From NCBI GenBank assembly GCA_010279815.1, contig QEOQ01000109.1:173694-237693 (forward strand): a stretch of DNA of 64,000 nt, written 5' to 3'. Source of the stretch: Brachionus plicatilis. Taxonomy: Eukaryota > Rotifera > Eurotatoria > Ploima > Brachionidae. A program made the position numbers and the translations under genes. Below are positions 23,713 through 36,900 of this stretch, in pieces; position 1 is the first letter of the stretch, and each line of letters begins with the position of its first letter. Under the pieces are notes generated by a model, which was not told the origin of the DNA, made no database searches, and saw nothing but the letters and a program-made list of their open reading frames with translations.

Positions 23713-26700
23713 TTAATTCAATGCATTTAAAAAATTATGAGATAAATTTTTTATTTGAAAATGAAGAGGATAATGAACGGGCGTTGATTGATTCAGCTTG
23801 TTGGGTGAATTAGATTTTTCCACATTGCTTTCTTGGCTCAAAGTACTTGACAGACTTGAGTTTGTGCAGTGCCAAAATTTTATGCCAAACATACAGATTA
23901 TGTCGCCATTTTGGTCAATAAAAGGAACTTGCTTAAATGCGTCTTGGGCTATATGAGTCATGTCTATTATTGGAGTTATTTTTACCAGTGGGATTTTGCT
24001 CAACATTTTCCTGTTACTTGACACAAAAGACTTGGTCATCAAATCATAACAAGCATTGGACAAATAAACATTTTCAATAATTAAACTCTGCTCATTTTGT
24101 TCATCAACATCATCAACCACTTCAAGAAAGAACAAGTTTTCAGCTGAAATCTGCCTACTTTCCGAGTCTGTAATTATAGGTGCCGATTTTATCTTGGACT
24201 CTTTTAAGACTTGGTTAAACCTGTCTACAGTCAATCGTTTCATGGTAATCCATGGGTCTATTGGAATGTCTAGATCCAATCGCAGCAGATTACAATCTTT
24301 GTTTGAAGCTTTGGACTCTGTGTAAAGATTGAGATAAATTTTTGACAAAGTTGTTGCATTTTGCACTAAAAATTCGCTGGCTTGGAAAAAATCAATTTTT
24401 TCTTTTCTGCTAAAATTTTGAATTATGCTGTAAAAATTGGAAAGTTTTTCATTAATGTGCTCAACTCCTTTGATGCAATTTAGAATTGATTTAATGCCTG
24501 ATTTTATTTTTTCAAAAATTGATTTATATTTGATTAAATCGTCTTTTAGGACGATGGAACTAAAATTTGTGCAAATTTCGCCAGTTGTTTTCAACACATC
24601 ATCAATTTGGTCCAAAAATGAGCCAATTGTTTTCAATAATTGTTGACTTTTGGGTACAAAATCATCTCCAAATTGCCATACGGTCGGCCAATTAGTCTCA
24701 TAGCGATAGACTTCTGGTTCGTACTCGGTTATCTTTTCATCGAATGTTAGAATACTTAAAATTCTGCTCAAATCCTGAATAAGTTGGCTTAGTTTAATTT
24801 TTAATTAAAAAAAATTTCATTTTAATTAATTCTTTTAAAATTACCTTGATTGGTGACTTTTTTGGATTGTTGAGTAAAATTTGTCACTGTTCTCTAAAAG
24901 TTGCGATGCTTCGAATTTCTGAAAAAAAAAATTTATTTTAATTTTTTTTTCAAAATTTTTGCTTTACACCGACTAAAAAGACTTTTAGATTTATTTTTTA
25001 TTTAATTTTCTAAGATTGTTTAAGTGATTAGTGTTAAAGTATCAAAAAAAATTTAATTAAGTAATTTTCAATTTACAAGTAACATCATCAAAAATAAAAC
25101 TTCTAGTAAAATTTAAAAGATGTGGAGTTATCTTCAAAAAATTTAATAATTGAATATTTTTTTCAGTTTTTCTGACAATTGATATTTTTCAAAGAGTAGA
25201 AGAAAAAAAATTTTCAATTTTATGCTTCATTGTATTAAAAATTTATCAAAAGATTTGGAAGAGTTGTTAATTTTTTGACAGTCATTATTTTACTTTAATT
25301 GATAGAATTCGCCTTTAAAAAATTTTAATTAATTTTTATGTTTTTTCAAATTTTTTTTTCAGCCCAGTTTGGGCAAAATGTTATTTATTGTAAATTTTTA
25401 TATTTTTACATTTTTACATTTTTGAGAGAAGAAAAAAAATCTCAAAATCAAAAAATCTAAAAAAATTTTCATTAAGAAAAGTAATAATAAATTCGCAATT
25501 AATTAAAAAGGAGTTTTAGAAAAATTTAAATATAAAAACCAAGGATAATTTTTTGAAAATCCCTTTTAATTAATTGCGAATTTATAATTACTTTTCTTAA
25601 TGAAAATTTTTTTAGATTTTTTGATTTTGAGATTTTTATTTTTTCTCTCAAAAATGTAAAAATGTAAAAATATAAAAATGTACAATAAATAACATTTTGC
25701 CCCAGTTTGTTACAAAAATTTCAGAATTTTCAAAATTTACTTTTAATACAAACCTGATATTAATTATTAACTTTTAAGAAAATAACAATTATTCAACACA
25801 ACGCTTTTAATTTATTTATTTTACCTGAATGAAAATTTAAAATATAAACTAAACTTGTTCTATTGAAATTAAATAAGGTATTTTATAGCAAGACCTATTG
25901 TTTTTTTATGCATAAATTCACTTTTTTTATTTTTGACTAGATTTCTTTTTTTCTTGCTCGACATTAGATCTAAATCAAATTCATCTTTTAAATGTTTTCT
26001 TTGTATAACTATTTGATTAATTAAAATAAAAAGCTCCTAAGCTATTTAAAAAAAAACAATTTGATTTTCAATTTATTTTTATAAATTTAGTCACCTAAAG
26101 CAAATAGACCTTATTTCGGTACATCGATTCTTACATCAAGCTTCAATTTTTTTGTCTAAACTATTGCTTTAAATTGAAAGTCTATTTTTACTTTTATGCT
26201 TTTGAATAACTTAAAATTTTTTTACGTATTTACAAAAACGAACGCGCAATCTTAAGGCAAAAAAATTGAACTCGAATTATTTCTAGCACTAAAAATAATC
26301 AAGTTAATAAAATTCAATTAAATTAAATTCAAAATTTATCTGTTTCTTAAATTTAAATCTCCATAAAAAATTCAATTAAATTATCAAATTTGATCCAAAT
26401 ACTTCAAAAATCTATTCAGTTTCTAAACATTTTTTAATTTTTTATTACTAATACGAAGAGATAAATGGAAAAAATTATATGAAATATTTAACTCCTAAAC
26501 GAGCTCTTATTCTAAAATAAACTCTATTAATAACTGTAATTAGTTATTCTTAAAATTAAAATGATTTTTCAAAACGATATTTAATTTATTTATAAATTTT
26601 AAATTCAATCTTTTTAAAAAAGGTCAGCGGTGAATTAATGTTAGACTTTTTTTAGACTAATGTTTCTTAATACAAAAATTTTTATTTTTTTTTGCTGTAG

Positions 26701-27924
26701 TGTTTCAGCATACTCAAAAATCTAAAAAACCTTTTACACAATTTTTTTTTACTTTTTTTTTTGTTTTGTTCAAATTTTAGAAAAAAAATTATTTTTTGAA
26801 TATTATTTTTAATTGTTTTTTTTTAAAGATTATTTATAAATTAACAATGGATTAATTTTTAAAGCAAATAAGTTAGGATTTGATTTTGGCCGAATTTTTG
26901 ATAGCAAGATGCTTTTTTAGATTTAAGGCATTATGAATTTAAAAGAAAAAAAAAATTTCAATTTTTTGTTAAATTAAAATTAAAGTTAATAAAAAATATT
27001 TAAAAAAATACCGCAGCTTATATTATTTTTTAGCTAAAATAATTTATTTTTTGTATGCAAATCAAATCAATAATCAATTTTTTATTTTTTGTCTTTTTTC
27101 ACATTAGAAAAATTGTAAAATTAAGTGCAAAAAAGTATGCAGCAGTATTACATTTTTAAAATAGATATGGATTAAAATTTACAGATTGGATTGCTTTTCG
27201 AGATTTAATTGAATAAATAAATCTTATAATAAACAAATAAAAAAAATTAAATATTATTACCTTGTCAATAATAATCTGCTTGATTAATTTTTTGGCAAAA
27301 AGAATATCAACATGATCTTTTAGTTGAACAGTATAAATTAAATCATTAAGAACGTTGAACTGAATGTTGTCCAGATCTGAATCAGCATCTTGAATCATTT
27401 CGTCAAGATCTTTCAGTATTTTTATATAATTAAAAAAATCTTGGAAATGCCACTCATTCAGTTTTCTAAATTCGTTGTGAGTAATCAAACTGTGCAATGT
27501 CGAAGCTTCTTCAATCCAACTTTTGTTCATTGTCTAAATTAAATGAAATTAAATAAAAATTTATTAAAAAAATAATTTAAATTGAAAAAATTTTACCTTT
27601 ATTGACTCTATATTTTTTATGCAACTCATATATGTTTGTTCCATGTCCTGCTTTTGTGACACTACTTTGATTGAATCAAATATTAATGAATCTTTAAAAT
27701 ATTTAAAATTTTTTTTTAATTATTTAAAATAATTGAGATTATTTTTTTTTAAAACCTGGTATTTTGTACAAATTTTCCATATCAGCTAGCAACCATAGCC
27801 TAAAATTCTCGTGTATACCAATTCGTCTGTTTCGTGTCCTTTCATTCTTGGTTTCTGGTATATTCAAACTATAGTCGTTCCAAAGTTCCATTTCTTCTTT
27901 TGAACGACTTGAGTCTTTTATATC
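23713..27924 (-). CDS. Dynein exons 49-53: end of AAA6 and C-terminal domain
   Basis: Exons 27756-27924, 27597-27691, 27261-27533, 24845-24918, 23713-24787. RRIGIHENFRLWLLADMENL is the HxxFRLWLT motif. The segment FNVLNDLIYTVQLKDHVDI stands where active dyneins have the YGGRVTD block, which is not conserved here. The last exon carries the C-terminal beta-rich domain (ENVYLSNACYDL, then KIPLVKITPI and FKQVPFIDQNGD), with extra residues and no canonical ending. The intron before exon 49 is 3.75 kb and full of nested transposons. Confidence 0.82.
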
Positions 27925-30900
27925 CTTTAATAAATAAAAAAATAAATAAATATTTATTTATAAATAAATTAACAAATAAAAATTGAACCAAGAAACAAAT
28001 TTTTCATCAACTTTTTTTTTTCTTTTTTTTTTTAAATCAATTCAATAGTTCTTTTTTAGATTTTTTTTTGCACAATCAATAAATAATTAAACAAATTTAT
28101 TAAGAAAAACACAAAATGAATAATAATTTTTTTATTACAATCACCAGTACAGTAAAAAAATCTTTTTTTAGGCTAATTTAGAAGTGTAATAAAGATCTGC
28201 TTTTTAAATTTTTTTATTTTTTTATTCAAGTGCGTTGTATTTTTATTTTTTATTACATTAAAAATGTAACCAAAACTAATCTAACTAATCGAATAATAAA
28301 TGCTGCAAATAAAGCATTCCAAATCAGTTCCAAAAAATCTTCAGAACAAGTTTTCCAAGTTAAAAAGACAATCTTTTCTATCTTTTAGAACCATTTAATA
28401 GAAAGAAAAAAGTCAATGCTTTGTTTTTTGAAATTTTGAAAGCTTTTGACAGGTCCTGGCATGACGGCCTTTTATATAAACTCTTTGAGCCTTCCACACT
28501 ACTTCATTCACTGGATAAAGTATTTTCTTGACTCAAGAATCCAAAGTAAACCTAAATGGTAATATTAATAAAGAAATTCCAATAACCTGAATATTTCTTT
28601 AATTCCAATTTTGATCTGATTAGATGCAGTATTTTTATAAAAGGTTCAAAATTGGCTACGTAACTTCACATAATTTTACATTATTTTTTGTAAGCTTATT
28701 TAATCTTATATGATAATTTGCAAAATTTTTGGTAAAATTTTTTAGTGAAAAAAAACTCATCAAAGTAAAATTCAAAGCTATTTAAATGTACTTAAAATCA
28801 AAAAAATTTTTTTCCCTTCAAAAATGTATTTATTTTGGCAAGGGTGGTCTGATATTTGTTCCAAAATATCACTGCGAACGAAAGAGCTGAAACATTGAAA
28901 ATACATTCTTTTTTTTTTGTCTCGGATTCAACATAAATTTTAGCTTCTGCTTCCCATTCAGGATAGAAATCGTATAAAAAAAAGTTTCATCACCGATGGG
29001 ATCAAAATTTGAAGAAGTTACTGGTTCAGAAGATGTTTCATCTGATTCTTCAACAACCTCTTTTTTTTCAGCTCAGCTTCCAAAATTTGAGATTCTACTT
29101 TGGTAAAAGGCTTACTTAAGTGACATTTTTAAGTTACTAAAAGTCTGAAAAATTACTAAAAATTTCAAAAAAAATTTTTTTAGAACACTTTTTGAGCGAT
29201 TATAAAAATGTTTTAACTAAATAAATAAAAAAAGTAAAATCATAGTTTTGTTCAGAATTTTGTCTAGTTCTAGAATTTGTATAAAAATATATAGGTTAAG
29301 GGGTTTGGAAAAAAGTAAATCCCCAAAAAGTTAAAAAATGTCAAAATTTTTCCGATTTTTTTCCGAAAAAATTCTAAATTTTTTTTTTTTTTTTAAGATA
29401 ACTAGCTCAGAATATAGAGCATTTAATTCTCTATCAGAAAATATGTCGATCGAGTAGATTCGTTTGATAAAATTCTGAGATAAAAAAGCTTAAATAAGAT
29501 AAACTTTATATAAGGCTGTAATGTTTCAGACCCCCCTTGCCAAAAAATTCTATTCTACATTTTCATATACAGTACTGCTACGAAAAACTGTTTTTACGTG
29601 AAATTACGTAAAATTACCAAAGTAAAAAAAATTAATTTTTTTCCGGATTTTACGTAATTTTACGTAAAAAGTAAAATTCCAAAAAATACTACTTTTTTTG
29701 AGAATTTTGGCATTTTTTGACTTTTTTGAAATTTTTTGGTCCTGAATGCGAAAAAAAAAAAATACTTTTTTTCACGTAATTTTACGTGAAATTTTATTTA
29801 ATAGTGGTAAATTTTTGTAATTTTTAGTAAAAAAAAGTAAATTTTGTACAAATTTAAAAAAAGCTAATTATAAACAATAAACAAAAATGCAAAAACAAAA
29901 ATGTTTTTTAATGGTGTAAATGCTCATGAAAACAATCACGTATTTTTTGACGTTTTTTCCGACGTTTTTTGTTTCTCGCGTAAAGGAAAAATATAATTTA
30001 ATATTGACTAATATAAGCTCTTGAATGAGATAAAGTCATCAAACCGTGCATCTTTAGAACAAACTTTATTTACAATGAATGAATTAATAAGCTAAACACA
30101 AATGTTTCGAAACTTAATAGCGAAAATGATGCCATTAAAAAATTAATTATTGGGGGTGAAACTGACATTTCTTTCTTTTCACCAGGAACCAAAAGAAAGG
30201 CCGAAAGAACTTATAGTAGTTCCAGTGATAGCGAAGCTATTGAAACCATAAGTATTCTTATATTTAAGTTTAAAATATATTATTTTTAAAAAATCTAAAA
30301 AAAAAATTAAGTCAATAATAAGCCATTTACAAATCGTCTCAGAAGTGAAATAATAAAGAGATTTGTAAATGACAAAGGTCAGACTCTAGGGTTTTATGAA
30401 AAAAAATTTCATAATGAAATGGAGGAAATAAAAAGTAAATATTTTAATGAAAAAATTGATACGTGATTGTTTTCATGAGCATTTACACCATTAAAAAACA
30501 TTTTTGTTTTTGCATTTTTGTTTATTGTTTATAATTAGCTTTTTTTAAATTTGTACAAAATTTACTTTTTTTTACTAAAAATTACAAAAATTTACCACTA
30601 TTAAATAAAATTTCACGTAAAATTACGTGAAAAAAAGTATTTTTTTTTTTTCGCATTCAGGACCAAAAAATTTCAAAAAAGTCAAAAAATGCCAAAATTC
30701 TCAAAAAAAGTAGTATTTTTTGGAATTTTACTTTTTACGTAAAATTACGTAAAATCCGGTAAAATTACTTTTTTTTACTTTGGTAATTTTACGTAATTTC
30801 ACGTAAAAACAGTTTTTCGTAGCAGTACTGTACGTAGAATCTAAAAATGAGATCGAAATCCATATCTGAAGATAGTGTGGAAGTTTTGCATCGCACGAAC

Positions 30901-33900
30901 TTTAAATAGCTTTGAATTTTACTTTGATGAGTTTTATTTTCATTAACAAATTTTATCAGATTTTACCAGATTTTACCAAAAATTGTGTAATTTATCACGT
31001 AAGATTAAGTAAGATTACAAAAAATAATGTAAAATTACGTAAAGTTACGTATTTTAGCCAATTCTGGAGCTTTTATAAAAGCTCTGTAGCTTATCTGTAA
31101 ATAATTTTAAAAAAAATTTGAAGACTTTTACAAAATTTTGGCAAAACTATTCAAAAATCTTTAAAAAAAATGATTTCAATAAAAAATGTATTTGCCAAAT
31201 ATTACTACTATAATAATAGAAACACTCGAGTTTCTTGCTCTTTTTGTACAAATATATTTAATATAAATTAAAGAAAGTTAAAATCTTTAAATTTTTTTTC
31301 TACAGAGTGCAATATTGTACAAATTTGTATTCCAAGCTCTGCAAAAACTCTTCAATTTTCTGTAAAATGCACACCATCAAAAAATACTCGATTAATCTAT
31401 GCAATAAATTTCAGAGTTTTAGCAGAGCTTGGAATACAAATTTGTCCAATATTGCACTCTTTTCAAAAATATTATTTCACAATTAGAAAAAAAATTTAAA
31501 AATTTTTACTTTCCAAGAAAACCGTGATATTTATTTTCCTGAATTTTCTTCTTAACTGATGTCATTCAATTTAAAATGGAAAAAAAATACGAATTTAATT
31601 TCTAAATTAAATCATCCATTTACTGGTTCAATGTTTAAAAGAGGCCCTATTTAAAAAAAAAAAAAAAAAAAAAATTACATATAAAAGTTTTAAGACATCA
31701 CGTGACCATTCACTCAAAAGATGCACATTTTCGACCACGACCCAAGAGCCGTTTCGAATCGACTCTTTGATTGCGTACCCCAAACGCTTAATTTTGTTCT
31801 CTTCATCATCCAGAGATAAAATCACCACACGAATATCCTCGTGGATTTCTTTGGCCAACTTTCCAATTTCGATAGTCACACTAAAATATCCATGCTCTTA
31901 AAACAAAGAAAAAAATTATTTTATTTTTTTTTAATTTATTTTGTTGTTTTATTCTAAAAACCTTTTGGAGTAGAAATTAAAATTGGAACAGAGCGCGATG
32001 ACAGTTTATAAGCATTTTTCAAATTAAGATCATTTGTCTTTGGCATTAGACCACCCAAATGGTACATGTTAAATTTAGAGACAATGTCGCAAAATTTTTC
32101 AGGCCGGTAACAAGTCCACAGGACCATTTTTTCCACTATAGTCAACTGCTGTTCCAAGGGACACGAGTTTATCAAATCAACATCTTTTTCAGTAATGTCA
32201 CAATTGTTAATATTAAAGTATTCATTCCATTTGTGATTGCTCAATGAAATTGACTTGACCAAATTTTTAAAAGCAGCTGGATTTAGGCGCTCGAGTGTGT
32301 TCAAATTTGACCAGCTCGAAAGGCTGAGGTTCGATGGTTTTTTGAACGCACTCGGCTCATTCAACACCATTGTTGACGAGATGCTTGTGTCGAGCATTTG
32401 GAAAATTGTGTCAACTTTGTCCGAATCTTTGGAGTCTAGCGTTTGGATTAGAATGGAATGGATGAATAAAAATGTGCAAAAATGGTTTCTGCTCATGCTG
32501 GATGACAAGTATTCGTAGAATAGTCTTAGACAATAAATTTCAATTTGTTTGGCTCTGGCGGCGCCCATAGGACCTTTTTCTCGCTGTAGCGGCTCAAAGT
32601 TTGAGAGGAGAAGTTGCTTCAAAAGAGACCAGTTAATGTAATAGTGGGGCTCTATTAAATAAATAAGCTTGAGTGCTTCGAAAATGCTTGATATTGCCCA
32701 GCACATTGGCTCATAGTCTTTACTGGACTCTTTCAGGGTTTTTCTTTTGAATAAAAAAAAAATTTTTCTTACATTTAAAAAATAAAAAATAAATAATTTA
32801 CTCTAAATGTAACGATTCGCTGAACGAGTCATTTATTTCTTTGAGTTTTTGATTTTTATCCTGGGCATATTTTATCAAATTTTTGTCATCTAGAATAGAT
32901 TGATCAATATTGTTCAATCTTTCCAATATTTCCTCCTAAAAAATAAATTTACGTTTATCAATAAATCGGATTTAAAATCTTTAATGAGACGTTTTTTCAC
33001 AAAAGTTAGGAAAATTAATTTAAAAAAGCAGCATTTCTAATCTTATTTTATTTTGGCTATCTGTTTTTTTTTATACCTCAAATTTATTTAAAGTTACCTC
33101 TAATTTGTTAAAAAATACCTCAAAATATTAATAAAAGTGTCAAAAAAAATAAAACCTCTCTTTTAATTAAACTCTTTTAATTAAACAAATACCTATTTAT
33201 AAAAAAATCAAACAAATTTTATAAATGTCTATCTTATTGATTAAAACCTGATTTATTAATTTTCAGCCTCAAAAATTTATATAAAAAAATTGTTTTTGAT
33301 AATTTAAACTAATTTAATTAATTTTGATAAGTTAAACTTTAATATACTAATAGACGAAATTAATGAACGCTGCAATAAAAGACTAAATATTATTAAATAT
33401 TGTCAAACAAAAAATGGGGTCTCAATCAAAACACACTAGGAAATTTATATAAATTTTTAGTCGGATCAATTTTAGACTATTCTTTTCCTTGCTTAAATTC
33501 ATTTTAAGAAAATAATATCAAAAAACTACAAGCAATTCAGAATACAGCAGTCAGGTCTATTCTTAGGTTAAAATATGATAATCTTCCAACATCGTGCATC
33601 ATGAGGCTTTTAATAAACTAAAATTACAAACAGTCTCGAATCGGCTTTTTGAATTGAGGGAGATTTATGTTGGGACAAGACTGAGTCATTCTATTCCATT
33701 GGTTGAAAGACTGGTGAAGGAATACAAAGAAGGTTTCGAATCAAGACATATTGAATACTCAACTCCATTGTGTAATTGCTACCTTACTATTTCTTCTTTT
33801 TTTCCTGAAACTTGAACTATTTAAACATGTGCCACATGTAACAATCTATTCCAGTTTATGTCTTTTCAGCTTTCATGTTTTTAGATTATTTACTTTATTT

Positions 33901-36900
33901 TGATTCTTTTTTTTATCTCATTTTATTAACTTTAATTTTATTTTTATTTTATTTCATTTTTTTTTTTTTTTTAAACTAATTCTGAAGAAGCTCGGTACAA
34001 ATACATAAATAATTTGATTGATCAAAATTAAAAAACTTCAAAATGAGTTTGGATCAAGAAAATACTCTCTTAGAGTATTGATAAGGAATTTAAAGTTAAT
34101 CCTAAGTTTTCCATTAATAATGCAAAAATGTGAAAATTTTTGGTCGTTCCTGGTTTTTATTTAAAAAAAATTAAAAAATTGATGACTTAAAACTTATCAA
34201 TTTATTTTTGATTCTCATAAATTTATTCTTCTCATGTTTGCAATAAATAAAGATGCTATAAATTAATTGATTAGATAATATTCGACTTGCTTCTCTAAAA
34301 TAAAATATTAGATTTAAAATAGCTCAATAACAATAAGCAAAAAAAAATATAAACTGAAATGAAAAAAAAAAATAAACTTGATCCCGACGAGTGTCTAAGA
34401 AAGCAAGGAGCATATTATTGTTTGTTTCTTCAAGTTGAATCAGTGACTTAACTGTTTAGTGAGAGCTATTTAATTCGGAAAATTCGAATTCCCTAACTAT
34501 TTTAATGGTCCTGACTCCAAATTAAATCGCTTCAATCGACCTAATTTGGAGAAAATATTTATTATACTAATCAATTAATATGTGTTAATTAAAAAAGAAC
34601 GATTTTGCTTCTAATTGATCTAATAATTTCTTCTTTTTTTCTAATAAATAATTATTATATTATTATTATTTATTGACACAAAAACTTGTATAGACCTAAT
34701 AGGTCAAAAAGTTATAAAAAAATAATTTCAAAATTAAATAAAATAAATATAAAAGTAATTAAATTTGAAAAAATAATAATAAATCATCTCCTCGAAAATA
34801 CAAAACTGCTTCTACAATAATTATTTTCCTTTTTTAATCTCTTTGTTTATTAGTTAAATAAATTTTCATTTAAGTAACGGATTAAATTTTTATCTCAAAA
34901 TCGGAAACAATTACTGTTTAAATTTATTTTTTACTTAGTTATTTTTCGGCCATTGTCAAATTTCGTACAAAACTTCCAATACAAAAATTAAAAAATTTTA
35001 TAACTTTTGTTCTAAATGTCAAAAACTTGTTTTATAAATGAAACAAAGTTAAACAACTGTTATTTCATCTTCTGCAGAAATCTGCAAAACCTGTGCAAAT
35101 AAATTCCACTTTATTTTTAATAGTTATAAAAAATGTGCAATTTTGCAGAATTTGCACAGATTTTGCAGACTCCTGCAGAAAGTTAATCAATAATTGTTAC
35201 ACATAGTTTCATTTACAGAACAAGTTTTTAACATTTAGAACAAAAAATGTAAAATTTTTTAATTTTTGTATTGCAAGTTTTGTATGAAATTTCACGATGC
35301 CTATTTTCATTAAAAAAAAAGGAAAAAAAAAGAAAAAAACCTACTTGTCTATTTAGTATATTGAACTCGGACTCGAAATAAATCTTGTCGGCCAAAAGCA
35401 TTTGATTTATGTAGCCGGGCTTTTCCATGTCCATGATTATGTGCAAAAAATCACTGGCCACAAAATTAGTGCTTGGCGCAAAGTCGAGCACATAGTGAGC
35501 CGGATTGAGTTGGTTGGTGTAGCGATGAAACAAAAAATTATTAGCCGAATCACTATTCGACAAAATGGGTGCATTCACCTGCAAAATGAGCTTAAAATTA
35601 GGACTGATGTAAATTTCCTCTTCGGCAAATTTGAGAAACTCCTTATTCAAGCTTGTGTTGTAAAAATAGTCTCGCTCGACAATTATTTCCACAATGCGAC
35701 TGTGCAACGGATAGCGTTCGCTATTCTTCAAAAAAACAGCCACGCCATGAACAGCCGCGTTCACAAGTTTGTACTCTAGCTCGGGATCACACGCGTCCAA
35801 CACGCACATATTGTCCTTGGGCATCACGTTCAAATCGGTCTCGATCGGCGGCACCTGCACCTCGAGTTCGAAGCTAGCCTGCAGTGACTCGAGCAGAGGC
35901 CGGCCCGACTTGGTCTGATAGACAGTGGCGACCGTTTGCGACCGCGAATAGAACGTGGATGCCTCCCAGATGCTCGAGCGGTCGCTAACGCGCGACAAAA
36001 CGCTTTTGCGCGAATGCGACAAGCGGCTCGACTGGGCCGAGAACGGCGCCAACGACTCCACTTGTTCAATATTGGGCTGGATGGACTCGAAGGCCGACAT
36101 CAGCATGCTCTGATTGAGAGTGCTGTTCGGCTCGTATTTGTGGCTGTGCTCGTAGTTGATGATGGAGGTGAAGGTGGTGTCGTAGATTGGCGCGTTGGTG
36201 CGCTCGTGTTCGCTTTCGTCCGAGTTGGCCATTGAGTGGTGGTGGACGCGTACAGGCGCGAACACCGAGCCCTGATTTTTAAGCGGTCCGCTCGTGTTCG
36301 TGATCGGCGTCGAGTTCGTGAACTCGGTGTGTAGCGAATTTTTCAAATAGTCCACCGACTCCTGTATTATACACATCACTCTGATCGAATTGTTCTCCGG
36401 GTCGAGCACCAGCGGCCAGCTCATTGTGCTGGGCAGAGCGCATAGCTCGCGCAAAATAAGCGCGTTGTCTATGAAGTGTTGGTCTTTGAGGCCGATGCGG
36501 TTCAGTTGAATGATCAGGTTTTTGTACTCGAACGAGTTGATAACTATGTCCTTGAACTTGTAGTCTTGACGCAGCTGGTATTTGGTGGCCGCGCCGAAAT
36601 CCGTCAGAGTTCGCTTCCACTGGTCGAAAACTTTGGCGCGGCTGGCCGCGTCGAATATGCCCGCGTAGCACACCAGCGCCGATGTGAGCACCGCGTCCAG
36701 TTTGTACGAGTCGATCAGACTGGCCGACAGGTTGTACTCGCTCTGCCAATTGGCGTAGTCGTCGCTCAGCAGTTTTAGCAGCGTGTCCGCCTTTTGCTCC
36801 TCCTGGTCGATTTTTTCTTGTTCGATATGAATTTTCTTAATTTCCTTCATAACATTGACTCTACTCTGACAAAAGTCCTCAAGAACCTTGCACATTTTCT

